A stretch of 49,011 nt of DNA from Lentisphaeria bacterium (GTDB taxonomy: Bacteria > Verrucomicrobiota > Lentisphaeria > Victivallales > Victivallaceae). The DNA lies in assembly GCA_018265615.1 (NCBI GenBank), contig JABLYX010000037.1, positions 1 to 49,011 on the forward strand. The letters run 5' to 3'. The notes under the pieces are model-generated. The model was not told where the DNA came from, ran no database searches, and saw only the letters and a list, made by a program, of their open reading frames with translations. The position numbers and the translations under genes are program-made. The first letter of the stretch is position 1; each line of letters begins with the position of its first letter. This document shows, piece after piece, positions 32,901 through 41,006 of the stretch.

Positions 32901-33435
32901 CGTCCGGCTTCGCCTCTCCGCAGTCGGCAGCACCGGAGCCGACCTCACCGTCACCAGCGGCGACTGGAAGAAAACGTTCAGGATCGACGACCGCGACGGT
33001 GCAGACGACCCTTATGCGAACGAACTCAGCCGGGAACTGGAAATCCCGATCAAAAGCGGCGAAAACCGGATCACCGTCTCCTCGGCACGGGGCTGGACTG
33101 TCCTGAACTCCCTGCACATCCCGGGCTTTCCGGATCCGGGTTCGGCGGACAATATCCGGCTCTCCCTGCTGCAGGGCCCGGAGCTCGTCCTCGGCTGGCT
33201 CCAGAACCGGACGAGCACCTGGTATCACGACTCGCTCGGCGAGGCGCCGGAGACGATCCGCAACACCTTTTTCGAGCTTGACGGCCTCGCGGACGGAAGA
33301 TGGCTGCTTGAATGGCACGATACCTGGAAAGGGGGCGTCATCCGTTCGGAACCCATCGACGTTGCCGGCGGCCGCGCTGAAATCCGGATTCCCGGTTTTT
33401 CACGCGATATCGCCTTTAAGCTGAAACGCCGGTGA
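29998..33435 (+). CDS. Large secreted hydrolase: CBM9-like, DUF5060 and GH5-like barrel (cassette D)
   Basis: 1145 residues with signal peptide MKQLTAILLLSAALPAAAGE. Residues about 20-175 form a beta-sandwich. Residues 205-385 form a CBM9-like sugar-binding module (YDDRYLYLKADVTDDRF, DGLEFWFD, YAVEVKLPIDGF). A DUF5060-type immunoglobulin-like domain lies near residues 430-540 (YRNPFDPDEVSLSGIFTSPDG). Then comes a TIM barrel with SFFGVGFASHFW and the proposed acid/base in LFNEVNY (Glu711) and nucleophile in GGENGH (Glu801). C-terminal beta modules end the protein. This layout is typical of putative cellulase or galactosidase-like enzymes with DUF5060/DUF4038. The substrate is unknown. It lacks the GGWSDQG signature of cassettes A-C. 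Confidence 0.85.
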   Translation: MKQLTAILLLSAALPAAAGELTVFRAGFPTLSGWKINTMNKSAGTLSASGADSVRLDYTVPSPGGLVVAEKECTIDVMPDSATVALRGSGNNSCNIRLVDASGETHQYPVSQLSIPGELRTVQIPLDRKHSFWGGDGNGRIDLPVRRVALEVRSFGKYGKCEPSGSAYFREFTISSREGAQRAVASAPAASKLLTAVPVSEIAKAKPIRIDRASCRTLDGAVRDDRDLSATVTAAYDDRYLYLKADVTDDRFNTPFSGHDIWQNDGLEFWFDCRRDSGLHLDGPDDYQVVVTPETPAGKPELRTYRNSRDAHIRADSDLKAHRTADGYAVEVKLPIDGFTGMRNNANAIRFNISLCDNDGDAFRRLVWNGDLQPVNFGILSFGEPPAKTVAELAGERSRALALLRSSGSDSRQNSYRGEPRFLAITPVTAEKVPTYAKFELAVKLEAEYRNPFDPDEVSLSGIFTSPDGTEKRVDGFFYQPYRPYFYSRTGETFTPYGETGWRLRFTPDRPGNWSYRLVLKDRKGRNAVSASGAFEAGAAETPGFLRISQHDPSYLAFDNGESFFGVGFASHFWSANNLVIYLRDALNTLKAFGGNYTSVNFEVFGDGGFSLEHRKPGEYDLANAARFDYVLEAAEQRGIYILPCLIQTPFGTANDWKRNPWNAERGGPCKSAKEVFTSPKVRRLLKNRFRYIVARWGYSPNILGWELFNEVNYTEGAQKAPESVLAFHRDLAAFLKSADPNRHMVSTSFGSAETCEMPDIWRTPEIDFTITHSYSNDIAGELQKRLRSKLAYEKPCIGGENGHPWPQADRNYFLDPKGIALHNNLWGSMINKAAGNVLLWWGGRYHDALDLPPKGYPPFVEFIRDVKFDRAGFRPRLLPARSGDAGAGGGRSFTFETKWEPELEYPYRLRPDGIWKTLPEHAVKGKATYIADTDRVIRCEALPGVLGGGAAHAAPLILELASAQATSVRLRLSAVGSTGADLTVTSGDWKKTFRIDDRDGADDPYANELSRELEIPIKSGENRITVSSARGWTVLNSLHIPGFPDPGSADNIRLSLLQGPELVLGWLQNRTSTWYHDSLGEAPETIRNTFFELDGLADGRWLLEWHDTWKGGVIRSEPIDVAGGRAEIRIPGFSRDIAFKLKRR

Positions 33436-33454
33436 GCCCCATATATACCGGCGT
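33426..33454. terminator. Hairpin spanning two convergent stop codons
   Basis: ACGCCGGT (33426-33433) and ACCGGCGT (33447-33454) are perfect 8-bp arms with a 13-base loop. The stem touches the stop codons of the cassette D hydrolase and the YhcH-family gene. There is no T-tract; it may act as a shared transcript end. Confidence 0.45.
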
Positions 33455-33978
33455 CAGAACTCGGTTGCGGCGATTTTCACCACAACCTTGATCACGCTCC
33501 GCGCGGGGGCGGGCGGGAACGGCTGTTCGACCGTCGCAGGGCACTCAAGACAATAGAGCTCCCCCGCACAGGTCACACCCGGCATATGGCCCTCTTCCGG
33601 AAAGAACACCGCGAATTTGCCCGGAATCAGCGTCACCGGAACCGACTCCTCCAGATTAAAGCGGTAAAACGCAATGTCCTTCTTCTCATCGTACGGAACC
33701 GTCACCTCCAGCCCGTCGACCGGCCGGAAGATGATCGACTCCCCGCCCGCCAGCAGCAGCTGGATATCGACATACCTCTTATGGATCTCAAGCTTCTCCG
33801 GATTCGCGGCGTGGGTTTCGTACCCCTGGATCATCGCATAAACCCGGTCGCCGTCCAACTCGTAGCGGCCCGCCGGCGTCTCCGCCGTACATCCCGCGAG
33901 AAACTTCGAAATCTTCTCCCACGCCGCCGGCGCGAGCTTCCCGTACTGCAGAAAATTGTCCAGTGAATCAAAAATCAT
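33454..33978 (-). CDS. YhcH/YjgK/YiaL family protein
   Basis: 174 residues matching the YhcH/YjgK/YiaL (DUF386) cupin-like family throughout: MIFDSLDNFLQY at the start, GRYELDGDRVYAMIQGYETH, LEIHKRYVDIQLLLAGGE, and FAVFFPEEGHMPG near the end. The two His and Glu residues in these segments form a metal site. Members are linked to sialic acid or other sugar catabolism and to anomerase-like reactions, but the exact reaction here is unknown. ATG at 33978 follows AGGAGAACAGGATA. It begins 31 bp after rnhB on the same strand, so it is the last gene of the translation operon, an unusual partner. Confidence 0.9.
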   Translation of the reverse strand: MIFDSLDNFLQYGKLAPAAWEKISKFLAGCTAETPAGRYELDGDRVYAMIQGYETHAANPEKLEIHKRYVDIQLLLAGGESIIFRPVDGLEVTVPYDEKKDIAFYRFNLEESVPVTLIPGKFAVFFPEEGHMPGVTCAGELYCLECPATVEQPFPPAPARSVIKVVVKIAATEF

Positions 33979-34009
33979 TATCCTGTTCTCCTGTATTGAC
34001 CGTCAACCG

Positions 34010-34666
34010 TTAAAACAGCAGGGGCTGTTCCGGCGGCGGAGTGATGATTTCACGCACCGGCCGGAAACTTTTCCGGTGAATCGGTGTGACTCCGAACTGC
34101 CGGAGGGCCTCCAGATGCTCCGCCGTACCATATCCTTTATGCGATGCGAATCCGTATTGCGGATAGAGCGCATCGAGCCCGACCATCAGATGATCGCGGT
34201 AGACCTTCGCCACAATACTGGCAGCCGCGATGCTGGCCGACTTCGAATCGCCTTTGACCATCGCGCGCGACGGCAGCGGCAGCCCTTTCACCGGGCGGCC
34301 GTCGACAAGGATGAAATCAGCCTCCCGGAGCAGCCCGACCGCGCGCCGCATGGCAAGATGCGTGGCATTCAGGATGTTCATGAGATCGATCGTCTCCACA
34401 TCCGCCTCCCCGATTCCGACCTGGACGCCGGGAACGGCGAGGATCGCGTCGCGCAGCTCTTCACGGGCGGCTTCACTCAGCTGTTTCGAATCGTTCACGC
34501 GCGGCAGCGGCACGCCGCGCGGAAAAACAACCGCAGCCGCGACGACAGGGCCGGCCAACGGGCCGCGCCCGACCTCGTCGACCCCGGCGACAAAGCAAAA
34601 ACCCTCCGCCCAGCACTCGCGTTCCGGGCGGAGGAGTTCATCTGATTCGGTCAGAAACCCGTCCAA
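34010..34666 (-). CDS. rnhB: Ribonuclease HII
   Basis: 218 residues. It removes RNA from RNA-DNA hybrids, including single ribonucleotides in DNA. The N-terminal GVDEVGRGPLAGPVVAAAVV holds the first two catalytic acids (DE), LNILNATHLAMRRAV is the usual middle helix, and FILVDGRPVKGL and GDSKSASIAAASIVAKVYRD hold the remaining acids and the conserved Ser/Lys. The start is a TTG at 34666 (DGFLTESDEL follows); there is no ATG in frame before the GVDEVG motif and no strong ribosome binding site, so translation is probably coupled to rplS, which ends five bases upstream. This position after rplS is the common bacterial order. Confidence 0.95.
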   Translation of the reverse strand: MDGFLTESDELLRPERECWAEGFCFVAGVDEVGRGPLAGPVVAAAVVFPRGVPLPRVNDSKQLSEAAREELRDAILAVPGVQVGIGEADVETIDLMNILNATHLAMRRAVGLLREADFILVDGRPVKGLPLPSRAMVKGDSKSASIAAASIVAKVYRDHLMVGLDALYPQYGFASHKGYGTAEHLEALRQFGVTPIHRKSFRPVREIITPPPEQPLLF

Positions 34667-34671
34667 AATAA

Positions 34672-35019
34672 TTACTTTGTACGGAGTTCCTTGACACGGG
34701 CGGCCTTGCCGATTTTGTCGCGCAGGTAGAAGAGCTTCGCGCGACGGACATCGCCGCGGCGGATCACTTCGATCTTCGCGATGCGGGGGCTGTTGATCGG
34801 GAAAACACGCTCCACGCCCTCGCCGGCCTGGACGCGGCGAACCGTAAAGGTCTCTTCGATGCCCTGGCCGCGACGCGCGATCACGGTGCCCTGGAACTGC
34901 TGGATACGCTCGTTGCCGCCTTCGACGATCTTGACGGAGATCTTGATCGTGTCGCCGATGTTGAACTGGTGGCGCTCCGGCTTCACCTGTTCGTTACGAA
35001 TCTTGTCGAGTATGTTCAT
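34672..35019 (-). CDS. rplS: 50S ribosomal protein L19
   Basis: 115 residues, the normal length. It starts MNILDKIRNEQVKPERHQFN, has the conserved GDTIKISVKIVEGGNERIQQFQG, then RRGQGIEETFTVRR and VERVFPINSPRI, and ends RAKLFYLRDKIGKAARVKE. L19 sits at the 30S-50S interface. Its start lies 26 bases inside the end of trmD, with GGAGG about eight bases before the ATG. It is transcribed with trmD and rnhB. Nothing unusual in the sequence. Confidence 0.97.
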   Translation of the reverse strand: MNILDKIRNEQVKPERHQFNIGDTIKISVKIVEGGNERIQQFQGTVIARRGQGIEETFTVRRVQAGEGVERVFPINSPRIAKIEVIRRGDVRRAKLFYLRDKIGKAARVKELRTK

Positions 35020-35716
35020 TTGAACCTGCCTCCATTGTTTTCAAATAATTTTCCCATAAATCCGGCCTCCGTTCCCGGGTCAGCCGTTCCGATTGAGCCT
35101 GCCGCCAGGCCTCGACCCGCCCATGGTCGCCGGAGAGCAGAATCTCCGGCACCTTCCGCCCCCGGAACTCCGGAGGCCGCGTATACTGCGGATATTCGAG
35201 CAGACCCGACGAGTGCGACTCATCGACGCTCGATTCATCGCTGCCGAGCACCCCCGGCAGCAGCCTGACGACCGCGTCGGCCATCACCATGGCCGCAAGG
35301 TTCCCGCTGGTGAGCACAAAATCCCCCAGCGAATACTCCCGGTCGACGACAAGCTCAATCGCGCGTTCATCAACCCCCTCGTAGTGGCCGGCAACCATGA
35401 TCAGATGCTCTTTCTCTGCCAGCTCACGGGCGGCGGCCTGTGTAAACCGTTCGCCCCTCGGGGAGGTCAGGATCACCACGCTGCCGGGTCTTTTCAGGTC
35501 TTCGACCGCCTTGACCAGCGGTTCGACCTTCATAAGCATTCCCGGCCCGCCGCCGTACGGCTTGTCATCCACCGTACCGCGCGCATCATCCGTGTATTTC
35601 CGCAGATCGACCGCGTCGATCCGCACCAGTTCCCTGGCTGCGGCCCGTCCGATGATGCTCTCACCGAGCGGCCCCGGAAAAATCTCCGGGAACAACGTTA
35701 CGATATCGATCCGCAT
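34994..35716 (-). CDS. trmD: tRNA (guanine-37-N1)-methyltransferase
   Basis: 240 residues. SPOUT-class enzyme that methylates G37 of tRNAs using S-adenosylmethionine. Conserved segments are MRIDIVTLFPEIF, DDKPYGGGPGMLMKVEPL, LTSPRGERFTQ, the knot region HYEGVDERAIELVVDREYSLGDFVLTSG, and LEYPQYTRPPEFRGRKVPEILLSGDH. The C-terminal end (ENYLKTMEAGSNEHTRQDS) overlaps rplS by 26 bases. It is 16 bp downstream of khpA; the gene rimM, which normally lies between khpA or rpsP and trmD, is missing here. Confidence 0.97.
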   Translation of the reverse strand: MRIDIVTLFPEIFPGPLGESIIGRAAARELVRIDAVDLRKYTDDARGTVDDKPYGGGPGMLMKVEPLVKAVEDLKRPGSVVILTSPRGERFTQAAARELAEKEHLIMVAGHYEGVDERAIELVVDREYSLGDFVLTSGNLAAMVMADAVVRLLPGVLGSDESSVDESHSSGLLEYPQYTRPPEFRGRKVPEILLSGDHGRVEAWRQAQSERLTRERRPDLWENYLKTMEAGSNEHTRQDS

Positions 35717-35732
35717 GATCCTTCCGAACCGA

Positions 35733-36074
35733 TCAATCGAGGACTTCGACCGACACGCGCTTGCGCTGACGGCCGGCGGCGCCGGAGACCAGCGAACGGA
35801 TCGCCATGATGGTCTTCCCGCGCTTGCCCACGATCTTGCCGATATCCTCTTTTTTGCAGGTGATCTGGATGGAGCAGCCCTCTTCCGTCTCTTCGGTCCG
35901 GACTTTCACTTCCTCGGGAGTGTCGACCAACGCGCAAACCACGTAGCTGACAAATCCCTCAAGATCACGCAAACTTCCGCCGGCGGAAGCTCCGCCGGCC
36001 TTCACGGGAGCGGAATCGGCGCTCTTCGCGCCGGACCCGTTCCCGGTCAGAAAGTTCAACAATGCCTTAAGCAT
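35733..36074 (-). CDS. khpA: KH-domain RNA-binding protein KhpA-like, long N-terminus
   Basis: 113 residues from ATG 36074 (a TTG six bases upstream is possible). The KH domain occupies about residues 40-113, with VSYVVCALVDTPEEVKVR and the GxxG loop GKIVGKRGKTIMAIRSL, which binds single-stranded RNA. KhpA is usually 75-80 residues and starts at the KH domain; here about 40 extra residues rich in Ala, Gly and Ser (after MLKALLNFLTGNG) precede it. It lies between rpsP and trmD, the standard place for this gene. KhpA often works with KhpB (Jag) in cell-division and small-RNA control. Confidence 0.9.
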   Translation of the reverse strand: MLKALLNFLTGNGSGAKSADSAPVKAGGASAGGSLRDLEGFVSYVVCALVDTPEEVKVRTEETEEGCSIQITCKKEDIGKIVGKRGKTIMAIRSLVSGAAGRQRKRVSVEVLD

Positions 36075-36171
36075 TTCCAAATTTCCTTCCGTTTTGCGGC
36101 AGCGGACGGGGAATTCCGAATTCCGTCTTTACCCCGTCACCGTCTCACGGCAGTGCCGCCGCAGTCTTCGA

Positions 36172-36555
36172 TCAGGCCTCCGCAGGAGCCTCTTCCGCGG
36201 CGGGCGCCTCGGCGGCGGCCTTAGCGGCGGCTTCCGCTTCCGCCTTCGCGGCGGCCTCGGCTTCGATCTTCGCTTTCGCCTTCTTGGAGAGAGACGGCTT
36301 CTTGACGATATCCTTCAGATTCCGGCCGTCCTTCGCACGATTCAGAATCGCATCGACGGTTTCGCTGAATTCAGCGCCGACGCCTTTCCAGTAATCCGCG
36401 CGCTCGACATTGATCTTCTCTTCCTTCTTGCGCGGATCATAGAAGCCCAGTTCCTCAATCGCCTTGCCATCCCGGCTGGAACGCTGATCCATGACAACCA
36501 CCCGGAAACAGGAAGCGTTGCGGGTACCGGTGCGCTTCAATCTGACTCTGACCAT
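36172..36555 (-). CDS. rpsP: 30S ribosomal protein S16 with Ala/Glu-rich tail
   Basis: 127 residues. The S16 core is clear: MVRVRLKRTGTRNASCFRVVV, SRDGKAIEELGFYDPRKK, and WKGVGAEFSETVDAILNRA. Residues after about 85 form an extension dominated by Ala, Glu and Lys (KAKIEAEAAAKAEAEAAAKAA), longer than in most bacteria and probably a helix or disordered. It is the first gene of the operon and has a well-formed promoter and a long leader of about 180 bases. AAAGAGG is 10 bases before the ATG. S16 is an assembly protein of the small subunit. Confidence 0.95.
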   Translation of the reverse strand: MVRVRLKRTGTRNASCFRVVVMDQRSSRDGKAIEELGFYDPRKKEEKINVERADYWKGVGAEFSETVDAILNRAKDGRNLKDIVKKPSLSKKAKAKIEAEAAAKAEAEAAAKAAAEAPAAEEAPAEA

Positions 36556-36774
36556 AAAACTTTTACCTCTTTTTCGATTTCTCGCTTTTTCAATTCGATC
36601 GCCATGTACCGCTCAGACACAGGAGTCTGTCGCGCCCGCGGGAACAGCCACGTTATTATTTTCAACCGCGCCGGACACGCCTCCGGAACTCACAGGCCCG
36701 AGGATTGGCCATAAGCACCGATATGTCTGCGATACAAGAATCTTTAATATAACAGCTTGATTACGATTATGCAA
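36556..36774 (-). promoter_or_regulatory. Promoter and long leader of the rpsP operon
   Basis: Minus-strand TTGCAT (36774-36769), 17-bp spacer, TATATT (36751-36746); transcription should start near 36739, about 184 bases before rpsP. The leader holds small hairpins, for example CCGGA/TCCGG and, nearer the gene, CAGAC-TCCTGT-GTCTG. These could be a ribosomal-protein or attenuation signal; no known leader motif is recognised. No protein gene is seen in the whole 36556-36961 gap. Confidence 0.55.
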
Positions 36775-36858
36775 GACGCGTTTTTCAAAAAAAGAGATTT
36801 TCCCGGCAGAAACCCGTTTTTCCCCGTTTCCGCCTCCCGTGCCGCTTTCCTGAAAAAT

Positions 36859-36932
36859 CCGCAAACTATTTGCGGAAGCCGCCTTGCTTTTCATGAAGTT
36901 GCGGTTATCTTAAAAATGCAACCGATTGCATT
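36859..36932 (+). promoter_or_regulatory. Promoter and LacI-type operator of the GH38 operon
   Basis: The palindrome AATGCAACCGATTGCATT (36915-36932) has the central CG and TGCAA/TTGCA arms typical of LacI-family operators. TTGCTT (36884-36889), 16-bp spacer, TATCTT (36906-36911) is a plausible promoter, with the operator at its start site. A second inverted repeat, CCGCAAA-CTA-TTTGCGG, lies upstream at 36859-36875. The LacI gene at 40034 is the likely binder. Confidence 0.65.
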
Positions 36933-36961
36933 CTGAATAAAAACATCTGGAGATTTCAATC

Positions 36962-40033
<3,072 letters not shown>

Positions 40034-40954
40034 ATGCCGGTCACGATACACGATCTCGCGCGGTTGTCGGGGCTGAACGCCTCGACGATCTCGCGTGCGC
40101 TGCGGAACGATCCGCGGGTCCGCAAGACGACCCGCGAGCTCGTGCGCAAGCTCGCCCGGAAGCACGGCTACACCCCGAACCTCCCGGCCCGCCAGCTCGC
40201 CGCCGGGAAAACCGGCAACATCTGGTTCTGTTTCGGTTCCCCGCAGGCGGCGATTGAGCTTGAAACCGCGATCGCGCTGGACACTCTCGTGACCCGCGAG
40301 CACCATGACCTGCAGCTTGTTCTGCACGGCAACTCGGCGGAGCGGCTGGAACACCTGCTCGGCAAGCTCTGCCAGCAGGTCGCCGACGGTGCGCTCATCA
40401 TCCCGCCCGGAGACACCGGAGCGTGTCTCGAATTGAGCGGGCTGCTGAACAATCTGCCGATCCCGCACGTGCTGATCGACCGCTACTGGGAGGGGGTCGG
40501 CTGTCCGGTCGTCACGACCGACAACCGGGCGGGCGTCCGCAGGCTCATCGACCGCTGTGTGGAGTGGGGCGCACGGGAGTTCTATCTCGAATACGCCGGC
40601 GGCAATCCGGTTTCGAGAATCCGCGAAGAGGCCGCAAAGCAGGAGCTCGCGGAACGGGAGCTGCCGTTCCACCCGTATCCGGCTTCGAACCGCATCGAAT
40701 CACGTGTTCCCGCCGCCGTCGTCGGCAATTCGAGCCGCGTGGTTCCGGAGTGCGAAACCGAGCTGTACGGCGGCTTCTTCGACGCCTGCGAAGGCGCCGC
40801 ACTGCGCGTTTACCGCCACGTCATCGTCTGCCGCCAGGATTTCCCGGCCATCGCGGACCGCGCCGCATCGATCCTCTTCGACCTGCTGCGCGATCCCGCC
40901 GCCCCCGTCCCTCCGTTCACCGAGATCCCTCCGCTCGAATATCCCGAATACTGA
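40034..40954 (+). CDS. LacI-family regulator of the GH38 operon
   Basis: 306 residues. Residues 1-50 are the LacI helix-turn-helix and hinge (VTIHDLARLSGLNASTISRALRNDPRV, then ARQLAAGKTGNIW). The rest is a periplasmic-binding effector domain, somewhat short for the family (usual length 330-350), lacking part of the last helices (it ends PPLEYPEY). ATG 40034 follows the GH38 stop with no gap, so translation is coupled. The operator at 36915-36932 before GH38 has the classical LacI shape, so GH38 and this gene probably form an autoregulated mannoside operon. Confidence 0.9.
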   Translation: MPVTIHDLARLSGLNASTISRALRNDPRVRKTTRELVRKLARKHGYTPNLPARQLAAGKTGNIWFCFGSPQAAIELETAIALDTLVTREHHDLQLVLHGNSAERLEHLLGKLCQQVADGALIIPPGDTGACLELSGLLNNLPIPHVLIDRYWEGVGCPVVTTDNRAGVRRLIDRCVEWGAREFYLEYAGGNPVSRIREEAAKQELAERELPFHPYPASNRIESRVPAAVVGNSSRVVPECETELYGGFFDACEGAALRVYRHVIVCRQDFPAIADRAASILFDLLRDPAAPVPPFTEIPPLEYPEY

Positions 40955-40963
40955 CACAAAGCA

Positions 40964-40994
40964 GGGGCCGGCCTCCGGCATGGAGAGCGGCCCC
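40964..40994. terminator. Hairpin between convergent LacI and GH50-like genes
   Basis: GGGGCCG (40964-40970) pairs with CGGCCCC (40988-40994); an alternative inner stem GCCGG-CCT-CCGGC lies at 40967-40979. No T-tract. It is a likely shared transcript end. Confidence 0.45.
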
Positions 40995-41006
40995 CGCGAA
41001 AGTGCG

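Noticed and set aside
36859..36875. Terminator before GH38
   Set aside because: The CCGCAAA/TTTGCGG stem has no T-tract and no gene ends upstream on the plus strand. It is listed as a possible regulatory repeat instead.
36613..36894. A 93-codon minus-strand frame upstream of rpsP
   Set aside because: It overlaps the rpsP promoter and leader, lacks a ribosome site and has no recognisable feature.
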